Below, one piece after another: positions 1-6,333 of a stretch of DNA of 6,654 nt (positions within the stretch are counted from its first letter, which is position 1; each line of letters opens with the position of its first letter). This DNA is from JAIYCX01 sp044351785 (GTDB lineage Bacteria; Bdellovibrionota_C; UBA2361; SZUA-149; DAOLCO01). The position numbers and the translations under genes are program-made. The stretch spans positions 1-6,654 of the forward strand of contig JBILFC010000166.1 of the NCBI GenBank assembly GCA_044351785.1, given 5' to 3'. The notes below the pieces were generated by a model. That model was not told the DNA's origin and searched no databases. It saw only the letters and a list, made by a program, of their open reading frames with translations.

Positions 1-901
1 GGAGTATCTTTTTAAGGAAGGTGAACCCGGGGATGCCTTATATATAATTCTAAAAGGTTCAGTTAAGATTTCTAAATTAAATGAAAAAGGTCAAGACGTT
101 GCTCAGACTTATATTCCTGCAGGGAATTATGTCGGAGAGATGGCGATACTTAGTGATGGACTAAGAAATGCGAGCGTAAGTGCTGCGGTGAGAGTTGAGT
201 TATTAAAAATTTCAAAAGAAGTTTTTAGCCAGTTCTTAGATGAGAATCCAGAAACAAAAGCAGATATTGAAAATCTAGCTAGAGATAGATCAATCGAAAA
301 TCTTACCTCTTTAAGGGACAGGCAATCTGGAGAAGTGCTAGACTTTGTTCTTAAAGAAGGCATAAGTGATGCTGATAATGTTCTTCTAATCGATTCTGAT
401 CTTTGTGTGGGTTGTGATAATTGTGAAAAAGCTTGTGCAGCCACTCATGACGGATATAGTCGCCTAGATAGGAAGAAGGGCAAAAGCTTTGCATCAATTC
501 AAGTGCCGATTTCTTGTAGGCACTGTGAGAATCCACTTTGTATGCTCGATTGTCCACCAGATGCACTTACCCGCTTATCCTCAGGGGAAGTAATAATCAA
601 GGATACCTGTATAGGTTGTGGAAATTGCGTATCAAACTGTCCTTATGAGGTGATCCAATTAGTATATCAGAATAAAGAAAAGACCTCTATCTTTACTATG
701 ATCGAAAACTCAGTTTTAAGTTTAGTAGGTAAGGAGAAGAAAAAGGACAAAGGTCCCGCGAAGGCTGCGAAGTGTGATATGTGTGTGGATCTTCATTCGG
801 GCCCTGCTTGTGTGAGATCTTGCCCTACAGGAGCTGCGATTAGAGCTAATCCTAAACAGGCTGTTGAAATTCTTCTTACGAAGGGGGGCGGTAGTGAGTA
901 G
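1..901 (+). CDS. Cyclic-nucleotide-binding domain fused to four-cluster [4Fe-4S] ferredoxin (5' partial)
   Basis: The reading frame is open from base 2 and enters from upstream, so the true start lies outside the window; the ATG at 140 is internal. In-window residues 1-75 read as the end of a CRP-type cyclic-nucleotide-binding barrel: KEGEPGDALYIILKGSVKI, then a phosphate-binding cassette GEMAILSDGLRNASV that keeps the Glu (residue 46) and Arg (residue 55) that normally contact the cyclic nucleotide. No helix-turn-helix follows. Instead a ferredoxin domain carries 16 cysteines in four groups: C135/138/141/145, C172/175/180/184, C203/206/209/213 and C258/261/270/274. This is the pattern of NrfC/DmsB/HydN-type electron-transfer subunits with four [4Fe-4S] clusters. 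No signal peptide or membrane helix is seen in the visible part, so a cytoplasmic location is inferred. The 3' end overlaps the next gene by 8 nt. The likely role is electron transfer to or from the membrane cytochrome b encoded next, with possible control by cAMP, c-di-GMP or a related ligand. The ligand, and any further N-terminal domain, cannot be told from here. Confidence 0.9.
   Translation, partial: EYLFKEGEPGDALYIILKGSVKISKLNEKGQDVAQTYIPAGNYVGEMAILSDGLRNASVSAAVRVELLKISKEVFSQFLDENPETKADIENLARDRSIENLTSLRDRQSGEVLDFVLKEGISDADNVLLIDSDLCVGCDNCEKACAATHDGYSRLDRKKGKSFASIQVPISCRHCENPLCMLDCPPDALTRLSSGEVIIKDTCIGCGNCVSNCPYEVIQLVYQNKEKTSIFTMIENSVLSLVGKEKKKDKGPAKAAKCDMCVDLHSGPACVRSCPTGAAIRANPKQAVEILLTKGGGSE
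881..888 (+). promoter_or_regulatory. Ribosome binding site for the cytochrome b gene
   Basis: The purine run AAGGGGGG lies 5 nt before the GTG at 894 and is the only good Shine-Dalgarno-like sequence here. It favours that GTG over the TTG at 864, which has no comparable site. The RBS lies inside the end of the upstream gene, suggesting translational coupling. Confidence 0.55.
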
Positions 902-1724
902 TGAGAATATTTTAAATTATAAGAACTATAGATGGCTGTGGATTTCAATTCTACTTTGTCTAATTTGTGTTCTTTTATATGCCGTAGACGATCCGATTGG
1001 AGGACCTAGTGGTGGAACTTTTCTTGGATACGGTTTAGGAGTTCTTTCTACTATTATTATTCTTTATCTTACTTGGTACGGGATAAGAAAAAGATCATAT
1101 TATAGTAAGCTAACAACTTTAAAAGGTGTACTGGCCTCTCATATCTGGTTAGGAATAGCATTAGTTCTTTTAGTTCCACTTCATTCCGGCTTCTCCTTCG
1201 GATGGAATGTGCATACTTTAACGTATGCCTTAATGCTTGGAACAATAGTTTCAGGTGTGTGGGGAGTTTACTTATTTAGAACTTATCCCTATCTCCTTTA
1301 TTCCCAGAGAGGAGGTGCTAGTGCTAATCAATTAGCTTCTAGTCTTTATGTCTTAAATCAAGAATTACTTAGTGTCGTAAATAGGAGTGACAAAGAGTTA
1401 AGTAAAGAATTTACTCAGTGGGTAAAAGAGTTAGATCAAAATCTTAGCGTCTCATTTTTTAAGATTCTTTTTAAAGGCCATGTAAAACCCTTGGATGAAG
1501 AGGAGATGAGTGATTTACTTGGTACCTTACCAAAGAATGAACAGAAAGATGCTTTTAGCGTAATAAAAATCATTGATAGAAAAAGACAAATTATAAAACA
1601 GCTCCAGGAAGAATCTTTTGCGCAGAATTTAATAAGAGGCTGGCTTTATATACACTTGCCTGTATCAATTGGTTTAATCGTAGCCCTAATGATACATATA
1701 TTATCTGTTTTTTACTATCGTTAA
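894..1724 (+). CDS. Five-helix membrane protein, probable diheme cytochrome b subunit
   Basis: The product is 276 aa from the GTG at 894; a longer frame from a TTG at 864 is possible but has a poorer ribosome site. Predicted membrane helices lie at about residues 12-30, 43-63, 80-98, 105-127 and 250-273. Helix 3 carries H83 and H97 and helix 5 carries H254 and H268, both with exact H-x13-H spacing. This is the hallmark of two stacked bis-His b haems in a four-helix bundle, as in cytochrome b of bc1/b6f and related families. H107 is an extra histidine near the helix 4 start. Positive charges place the N terminus and the Lys-rich loop of about 120 residues (130-248) in the cytoplasm. H83/H254 would then lie on the cytoplasmic side and H97/H268 on the periplasmic side. 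The cytoplasmic loop could dock the Fe-S protein encoded upstream; the decaheme cytochrome gene starts 2 nt after the stop. I do not recognise the exact family. Membrane and haem assignment are inference from motif and topology. A quinone site is possible but not shown. Confidence 0.8.
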   Translation: MSSENILNYKNYRWLWISILLCLICVLLYAVDDPIGGPSGGTFLGYGLGVLSTIIILYLTWYGIRKRSYYSKLTTLKGVLASHIWLGIALVLLVPLHSGFSFGWNVHTLTYALMLGTIVSGVWGVYLFRTYPYLLYSQRGGASANQLASSLYVLNQELLSVVNRSDKELSKEFTQWVKELDQNLSVSFFKILFKGHVKPLDEEEMSDLLGTLPKNEQKDAFSVIKIIDRKRQIIKQLQEESFAQNLIRGWLYIHLPVSIGLIVALMIHILSVFYYR

Positions 1725-1726
1725 GA

Positions 1727-2992
1727 ATGAGCAAGAATAAATTAAATAGCGAAGAAGAGTTTATTCAAAGTATTCTAAAGAAGCTTAGCTTTAGAGATAA
1801 TCTTCCTACGATGACTATATTGTCACTCTTTCTTGTGGTGGCGATTATTGTAGGATTTTTATACATTCCATTAACTACAAGTAAGAAGGATTCTTGGAGT
1901 AGTGGACCTATCTCAAATGAACATCGTCTTTTAGCAAAGGACTGCGCTTCTTGTCATGCGGTTCCATTTGAAAAAGTTAGTAATAGTACATGTAAGGACT
2001 GTCATAAGGTTAGCAGTCACCGCTTAGATATTCACGCTAATCAGAATCATGAAAAGCTTGAATGTACTAATTGTCATATGGAGCATCGCGGATCTGAAGG
2101 TTTAATAGTTAGAGAAGAAGCACTTTGTGTAAGTTGTCATAAGGATATTTCAAAAGTAAAAAGTGACGCGCATGCTGATAACGTTAGTAGCTTTAGTAAT
2201 CATCCAGATTTTAAGGTCACATTATTTTTAACGGAAGATAAGGTTAATTTAAGTGAGGCTAAGGACTCTAATACTCTTAAGTTTAATCACAAGGTGCATT
2301 TAGATGGTGCCATTAATGGGCCGGAAAGAAAAGAAAGACTAGAATGTGCTTCTTGTCATAAGTTAAATGAGGATAAGAAGAATTATCAGAGTATAAAATT
2401 TGAGTCTTCTTGTGAGAGGTGTCATTCTTTAGAGTTCTCTAAGTTAGCACCGAATGTTAAAGTTCCTCATGCGAAGCCTGATGAGGTTTATTCTTTTTTA
2501 CTTAGATTTTATGCTAATCAAGCCCTTGAAAAGGAAGGAAGCAGCGTGGGGGAGAAGGGTAGGTTCATCCCTAGCGCACTAGATAAAAGAAACTTAGAAC
2601 TCTTCTTTATTCGTAAGGATGTAAAGGAAAAGGCTAGGGAGATAGAACATGAGTTATTTACTAAAACAAGTTGTGCAGTTTGCCATACGGTAAATAAACT
2701 TCCTGAGAATAGTATCAGCGATGATCATAGTGCATTTAAAGTTGTAGATCCTGAGAACAGAGAGTCTTGGTTTAGGGGTACTGCCTTTGATCATTCTGCT
2801 CACCTTAATACCCAGTGTATGGATTGTCATAAAGGAGTAAATACTTCTAAGGATACTTCAGATGTCCTTCTTCCGGGCGTTAAAGGTTGTAAAGAATGTC
2901 ATGGGGATCAGGATCATACTAAGAAGGTAAGCTCCACTTGCGTAAGCTGTCATCCCTATCATCAGGTAGAGGGTAAGATAGGAAAGAAATAG
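1727..2992 (+). CDS. Membrane-anchored decaheme cytochrome c
   Basis: The product is 421 aa with exactly ten CXXCH haem c attachment motifs, starting at residues 73, 89, 113, 134, 207, 229, 316, 364, 388 and 405. A single hydrophobic segment at about 28-49 follows a charged N-terminal tail of about 27 residues. There is no clear cleavage site, so it is read as an uncleaved signal anchor that leaves the haem domain in the periplasm. The motifs form groups: four haems (73-138), two (207-233), one (316-320) and three (364-409), separated by haem-free stretches. F-x-H-x-x-H motifs before two of the groups (FNHKVH at 186 and FDHSAH at 354) are typical of cytochrome c3/c7-type (class III) folds with bis-His ligation. 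The ATG follows the upstream stop by 2 nt and has only a weak ribosome site, so it is probably translationally coupled. The inferred role is the periplasmic electron wire connected to the b haems of the preceding gene product. The partner and direction of flow are unknown. Confidence 0.93.
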   Translation: MSKNKLNSEEEFIQSILKKLSFRDNLPTMTILSLFLVVAIIVGFLYIPLTTSKKDSWSSGPISNEHRLLAKDCASCHAVPFEKVSNSTCKDCHKVSSHRLDIHANQNHEKLECTNCHMEHRGSEGLIVREEALCVSCHKDISKVKSDAHADNVSSFSNHPDFKVTLFLTEDKVNLSEAKDSNTLKFNHKVHLDGAINGPERKERLECASCHKLNEDKKNYQSIKFESSCERCHSLEFSKLAPNVKVPHAKPDEVYSFLLRFYANQALEKEGSSVGEKGRFIPSALDKRNLELFFIRKDVKEKAREIEHELFTKTSCAVCHTVNKLPENSISDDHSAFKVVDPENRESWFRGTAFDHSAHLNTQCMDCHKGVNTSKDTSDVLLPGVKGCKECHGDQDHTKKVSSTCVSCHPYHQVEGKIGKK

Positions 2993-2993
2993 A

Positions 2994-4874
2994 ATGAACA
3001 TTTTTAATACCACGTTTTTTATTTTATTTTCTTGTATCTTTATTTCTTGTGCCTCGGGAGGGGGTTCTGATGGCGGGCCAAGTACTGATGGGAATTGTGA
3101 TGGGACTTGTGCGAATCAGAATTTATTAGCCGAGGATGTTGAAAAGATCCTGTCTCAAGCAATTACAAGTGCAAAACTTCAAGGGGTAAATGCCACTATT
3201 TCAGTTCTTGATAGAGTGGGGAATGTTTTAGCTATCTACCAGATGCCGGGAAGTAATTTAGAATCTCTTATTACTGGACAAATAGGCGCTACTGGGGGGC
3301 TTGAGGGTTTAAGGGTTCCTGCAAGTTTAGTAGCTATTTCAAAAGCGGGAACAGGTGCTTATTTAAGTTCTCAAGGCAACGCATTTTCAAGTCGTACGGC
3401 AGGGCACATTGTTCAAGAGCATTTTAACCCAGGAGAGATAGGGCAAGTTGCTGGGCCATTGTTTGGAGTTCAGTTTTCACAGCTTATATGTAGTGATGTA
3501 ACGAAGCTTGATGCCTCTACTGGGGGCCCGAGGGCACTGCCATTAGGTCTTTCTGCTGATCCGGGTGGTTTCCCTCTTTATAAGAGTGGAGATTTAGTTG
3601 GTGGGATTGGAGTTGAGGTTGATGGTATTTATACTTTTGATAGAAATATTTTTGATCTTGATATTAACTTAGAAGAAAGAATTGCTCTTGAAGGGTCTAG
3701 TGGATTTCATGCACCAGAAGGAAGAAAAGCAGATAAGATATTTGTAGGTGGAAAGAGTCTTAGATATTCTGATGTTGATACTAGTCAAGCTAGTGATAGT
3801 GTACTTGAAGTTGTAGATAGAAGTAACTTACTAAAGGTTCCGCCTTTTACGGATGGAAGTATTAAAGCGGGGACTATTTTTACTAGCCTGTCTTCTGGAG
3901 TTATTAGAACTTCCAGAGCAGGACTTACTACAGAGGTATTGGTTAATACGGATGGTGGTTTTAGATATCCTTCAAGAGATGGAAGTTCCCTTTCAGGTTT
4001 AGAGCTTAAAGCAAATGAAGTTGAAGCTCTTTTAAATAGCGCTGTATTAACTAGTTCTAGGGCGAGGGCAGCGATAAGAAGACCGCTTGATACATCAGCT
4101 AGGGTATCTGTGTGGATAGTTGATCATCTAGGAGTTCCTTTAGGTTTCGCTAGAACAATGGATGCTCCTGTATTTGGAATTGATGTAGCTCTTCAGAAGG
4201 CTCGTACCGCTGCGTTCTTTAGTTCAAATCGTGTTAGAGACGGTTTAGTAAATGCTGGCTTTTCCGATTACCTAAATAGGTCTAAGGTTTTACTTGGGGA
4301 GAATGCGTTTAGTGGAGAGAGTGCTTTTAGTAATCGTGCGATTGGAAATATTTCTAGGCCATTTTTCCCAGATGGGATTAGAGAAAATTTTCCTGGTTCA
4401 TTTTCATTACCTTTTTCTGGAACGACCTATGCTTCTGGATTTACTTCGACTTGGAGTCCATTCAATACAGGACTTCAGCTTGATCTAATTAAGGATGCTG
4501 TACTTGCTCCATTATCTGGAGTGAATCCTTCGCAGTGTACAAGTCAGGCGTTTTCTAGAAACATTGCAAATGGAATTCAAATATTCCCAGGCTCAGTTCC
4601 CTTATACCGCGGAACAACTTTAATCGGCGCGATAGGAGTAAGTGGAGACGGAATTGATCAGGATGATTTAGTAGCCTTTTATAGCGCAAGTAGGCAGGGC
4701 TTAGAATCCGTTGGTCAGTCTCTGGGAGATATCGATCTTGGATTTAATGCACCCAAAGAACTTAGATCAGATAAGATTCCAGTGAACTATGAAAACCTAA
4801 GACTGAGATATGTAAACTGTCCTGAGGCACCATTTGTGGGGTCTAGTGAGCAGGGTGTTTGTGAGGGGTTGTAG
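2994..4874 (+). CDS. Lipoprotein with two GlcG/HbpS-like (DUF336) modules
   Basis: The product is 626 aa. A lipoprotein signal peptide ends in FISC with the lipid-accepting cysteine at C19 (C14 is a poorer alternative). A Gly/Ser linker with C35 and C39 follows. Module 1 (about 44-260) has the GlcG/HbpS features: a helix ILSQAITSAKLQGV, a strand ISVLDRVGNVLAIYQMPG, and later GGFPLYKSGDLVGGIGV (from G191). Module 2 (about 340-610) repeats them as VSVWIVDHLGVPLGFARTM and PGSVPLYRGTTLIGAIGV (from about 532), offset by roughly 342 residues. Both modules end in a shared tail, GFxAPxxxRxDKIxV...LRY (237-258 and 583-606). Known family members (PF03928) bind or degrade haem or act as small sensory or accessory proteins of about 140 aa, so a lipid-anchored tandem form of this size is unusual. 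The ATG starts 1 nt after the cytochrome stop. The context suggests a haem-related or redox accessory role for the decaheme cytochrome. That is inference, because the haem-binding residues cannot be assigned with certainty. Confidence 0.8.
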   Translation: MNIFNTTFFILFSCIFISCASGGGSDGGPSTDGNCDGTCANQNLLAEDVEKILSQAITSAKLQGVNATISVLDRVGNVLAIYQMPGSNLESLITGQIGATGGLEGLRVPASLVAISKAGTGAYLSSQGNAFSSRTAGHIVQEHFNPGEIGQVAGPLFGVQFSQLICSDVTKLDASTGGPRALPLGLSADPGGFPLYKSGDLVGGIGVEVDGIYTFDRNIFDLDINLEERIALEGSSGFHAPEGRKADKIFVGGKSLRYSDVDTSQASDSVLEVVDRSNLLKVPPFTDGSIKAGTIFTSLSSGVIRTSRAGLTTEVLVNTDGGFRYPSRDGSSLSGLELKANEVEALLNSAVLTSSRARAAIRRPLDTSARVSVWIVDHLGVPLGFARTMDAPVFGIDVALQKARTAAFFSSNRVRDGLVNAGFSDYLNRSKVLLGENAFSGESAFSNRAIGNISRPFFPDGIRENFPGSFSLPFSGTTYASGFTSTWSPFNTGLQLDLIKDAVLAPLSGVNPSQCTSQAFSRNIANGIQIFPGSVPLYRGTTLIGAIGVSGDGIDQDDLVAFYSASRQGLESVGQSLGDIDLGFNAPKELRSDKIPVNYENLRLRYVNCPEAPFVGSSEQGVCEGL

Positions 4875-4884
4875 GGGGGTACAT

Positions 4885-4894
4885 AAGGGTGGAG
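4885..4894 (+). promoter_or_regulatory. Ribosome binding site for the small lipoprotein gene
   Basis: AAGGGTGGAG, with GGAG at 4891-4894, sits 9 nt before the ATG at 4904. This supports the ATG as start. A GTG at 4889, preceded by a run of G at 4874-4879, would add five residues before the signal peptide and cannot be excluded. Confidence 0.5.
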
Positions 4895-4903
4895 CCAAAC
4901 TTA

Positions 4904-5326
4904 ATGTTTAACTTGAGAATTATTAGAGTGCTAGCCTTTATCAGTTGTGCTTTCTTTGTTTCTGGATGTTGGCACGGAATGCTGTTCTTTAGAAGTATAT
5001 TTAATTCCCCAGATAAGCTTGTTCTTTTAGCTGAAAAGTTTCCCGATGGGAATGTTGGGTCCGCGTATGATTTTCAAACTGAGATTGTAAAGCCAGGTTT
5101 TCAATTAGGTTCAGCCGGTTGTAGTATCCAATCTGGCCAATTTCCGCCGGGTTTAAAGTTAGAATCAGGAAATGATGTAGCTGAAGGACCACGACCTATT
5201 ATTCGCTTTAAGGGTATTCCAACAAAGGCTGGTTTATACGAGTTTGAGCTATTATGTGGATGTTGCATGACAATGCCTGGAATGGGATCCCACGGTGAGA
5301 ATGAATTTCAAATTTTAATTCATTAG
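4904..5326 (+). CDS. Small lipoprotein with He_PIG/Ig-like domain
   Basis: The product is 140 aa from the ATG at 4904, or 145 aa from a GTG at 4889. The N terminus is a lipoprotein signal peptide with lipobox VSGC (C22). The mature part resembles a putative Ig (He_PIG) domain: NVGSAYDFQ at 50-58, SGQFPPGLKLE at 77-87 and GIPTKAGLYEFEL at 104-116 match the family pattern G..Y...L, LPPGL.L and G.PT.AG.Y.F. Near the C terminus a cluster C118-G-C120-C121-M-x-M-x-x-M127-x-x-H130 stands out. It could bind a metal such as copper or form disulfides with C73, but this is only inference. The gene lies 29 nt after the tandem GlcG/HbpS lipoprotein gene and probably belongs to the same transcript, suggesting an envelope partner of the cytochrome system. 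The specific function is unknown. Confidence 0.75.
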   Translation: MFNLRIIRVLAFISCAFFVSGCWHGMLFFRSIFNSPDKLVLLAEKFPDGNVGSAYDFQTEIVKPGFQLGSAGCSIQSGQFPPGLKLESGNDVAEGPRPIIRFKGIPTKAGLYEFELLCGCCMTMPGMGSHGENEFQILIH

Positions 5327-5363
5327 GGTGCTATGTACCGAACAGCTTAAACTTAATTAAATT

Positions 5364-5684
5364 TTGATAGTTCTGGTTACTAGCTCAGAATGTGATTTGG
5401 TAGATAGGAGAATATTTGTTTTAGAGCTAGTCGCCTGCAGGCTCCTGCGCTATACTGCTATTAACTTAGCGCTAAAAGAATTAAAGAATCGTGCTAGTAG
5501 GCCATGGGACGAGTTACCTAACCGTTGTCCTTGCTCCAACTGGAAGGAATGTTAGCGGAATTATGAAATAGTCAAATATGAGACTTCCCAGCTTCCTTGG
5601 AAAGTGATTGGTAGGATTTCAGCATTTACTATCTCGGCCGATGGGATATTTTGGGATAAGGAATTGTTAAATGAAGATGTATAA
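5364..5684 (+). pseudogene. Small reading frame interrupted by an in-frame TAG, probable pseudogene
   Basis: A frame opening after a TAA at 5358 (possible TTG start at 5364) runs 63 codons to a TAG at 5553-5555, then continues in the same frame for 42 codons to a TAA at 5682-5684. Both halves read like protein: INLALKELKNRASRPWDELP and a Cys-rich CPCSNWKEC before the stop, then NYEIVKYETSQLPWKVIGRI and DGIFWDKELL after it. The end overlaps the start of the next gene by 14 nt, as real neighbours often do. The simplest reading is a gene of about 105 codons broken by one nonsense mutation. Alternatives are a short intact protein ending at 5555, stop-codon readthrough, or chance. I do not recognise the family. 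No tRNA or clear structured RNA was found in this stretch. Confidence 0.4.
5658..5662 (+). promoter_or_regulatory. Ribosome binding site AAGGA
   Basis: AAGGA lies 8 nt before the ATG at 5671, a normal spacing, and supports that start over the ATG two codons later at 5677. Confidence 0.55.
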
Positions 5685-6048
5685 AAAATCTATTCGTCTT
5701 TCTTTTTTTATATCCGTGCTAGTCTTTCTTATTAGCATTGGCTATGGATTAGTTAGTGCGGAAGAAAATATAAACAATATGCCGTACGAGAGCTTCGTTA
5801 CTTATCAAATAGATAAACCAATTACTTTTCCGGATGTAATGATAACTTATAAGGGTGAAGAGGTGGATGAAGGAGGTGAGAATAATAAAGCATCTGTTTT
5901 TGATGTGAGTAATGGATCGATAACCAAGCAAGTTATTGTACCGCCTTTATCAATGAGTGGAACATTGGTGCGATTTGGAATTAGCTTCTATAGAATTTTT
6001 CATAAGCCAGGATCAAAGACTGTAACTGTAAAAAAAGGAATTTGGTAG
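5671..6048 (+). CDS. Secreted protein of unknown function
   Basis: The product is 125 aa. The N terminus is a clear Sec signal peptide: basic start MKMYKKSIR, hydrophobic core at about 11-27, and a VSA|EE signal peptidase I site after residue 30. The mature protein of about 95 aa has alternating hydrophobic and polar residues suggesting beta strands (for example FPDVMITYKG and SITKQVIVPP), no cysteines, and an acidic, asparagine-containing loop EEVDEGGENN. It ends in a basic KTVTVKKGIW. I do not recognise a family. The start overlaps the end of the TAG-interrupted frame upstream by 14 nt, suggesting the two were once co-translated. The lack of cysteine and of haem motifs gives no link to the cytochrome operon. 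It may be periplasmic or exported. Confidence 0.65.
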   Translation: MKMYKKSIRLSFFISVLVFLISIGYGLVSAEENINNMPYESFVTYQIDKPITFPDVMITYKGEEVDEGGENNKASVFDVSNGSITKQVIVPPLSMSGTLVRFGISFYRIFHKPGSKTVTVKKGIW

Positions 6049-6288
6049 TATCTGCAATAATTTAGGATTTGTTCAATCTCAGTGGCTAAATATACCTTTA
6101 ACCCTACTAAACCTTTTAATTAAAATTGAAATAATTTCATTAAATCTTCCTCACCAAGTGCAATAACCTCCCCCCTCCTACGATAATAAAAGAAAAGACT
6201 TATTGGTCAAAATGGTCAAGGGGTTAGGGTAGTTTTAGTATTCTAACGCACTGACTTTATTAAATTTATCACATCAAGAATAATTAAA
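6049..6288 (+). other. Non-coding stretch before the toxin-antitoxin promoter
   Basis: No convincing gene is seen on either strand. The stretch holds an AT palindrome TTTTAATTAAAA (6114-6125), a direct repeat TGGTCAA (6204-6210 and 6213-6219), and an imperfect inverted repeat GTTAGGGTA/TATTCTAAC (6223-6231 and 6239-6247; 9 pairs, two of them G-T, 7-nt loop). No classical GC-stem plus U-run terminator was found after the gene ending at 6048. Confidence 0.5.
6223..6247 (+). repeat. Imperfect inverted repeat, possible operator or hairpin
   Basis: GTTAGGGTA and TATTCTAAC are complementary over 9 positions with two G-T pairs, around a 7-nt loop. The repeat sits about 40 nt upstream of the -35 element of the mqsRA-like promoter. 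It could be a regulator site or a weak hairpin, but may be chance in AT-rich DNA. Confidence 0.25.
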
Positions 6289-6320
6289 TTGACAGAACTA
6301 CCCCTTAAGGGTAATATAAT
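6289..6320 (+). promoter_or_regulatory. Sigma70-type promoter of the mqsRA-like locus
   Basis: A perfect -35 TTGACA (6289-6294) is followed 17 nt later by TAATAT (6312-6317). A perfect TATAAT (6315-6320) overlaps it, but at a 20-nt spacing. Either would start transcription at about 6324-6328, only 6-10 nt before the TTG at 6334, so the leader would be very short. The position directly upstream of the toxin-antitoxin remnant supports a real promoter. Confidence 0.6.
6302..6311 (+). promoter_or_regulatory. Palindrome within the promoter spacer, candidate MqsA operator
   Basis: CCCTTAAGGG is a perfect 10-bp palindrome, nearly extended as TACCCCTTAAGGGTA, placed between the -35 and -10 elements. 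MqsA antitoxins of known systems repress their own promoter by binding palindromes of the AACCT/AGGTT type. Similar layout and partial sequence likeness (ACC..GGT) make this a candidate operator; binding is inferred. Confidence 0.4.
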
Positions 6321-6333
6321 CAAATAGGGTATT

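Noticed and set aside
127..566. Open frames on the minus strand opposite the Fe-S protein gene
   Set aside because: They overlap a clear ferredoxin coding frame, have Ser/Leu- or His-rich low-information sequence, and show no recognisable motif.
4294..4488. Alternative + strand frame inside the tandem GlcG/HbpS gene
   Set aside because: It is wholly inside a well-supported gene in another frame and shows no family features.
5001..5192. Minus-strand frame opposite the small lipoprotein gene
   Set aside because: The opposite strand encodes a lipobox and He_PIG-like pattern, so this is a shadow frame.
5327..5560. Possible structured RNA, suggested by palindromes GCCTGCAGGC (5433-5442) and TTAGCGCTAA (5466-5475)
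   Set aside because: No tRNA, SRP, tmRNA, RNase P or 6S features could be recognised, and the stretch reads as a protein-like frame.
5749..5931. Minus-strand frame opposite the secreted protein gene
   Set aside because: The + strand frame has a ribosome site and signal peptide; the opposite frame has neither.
6149..6205. Short minus-strand frame ending in ALGEEDLMKLFQF
   Set aside because: It is only about 25 codons, bounded by stops, with no support as a gene or as the end of one.
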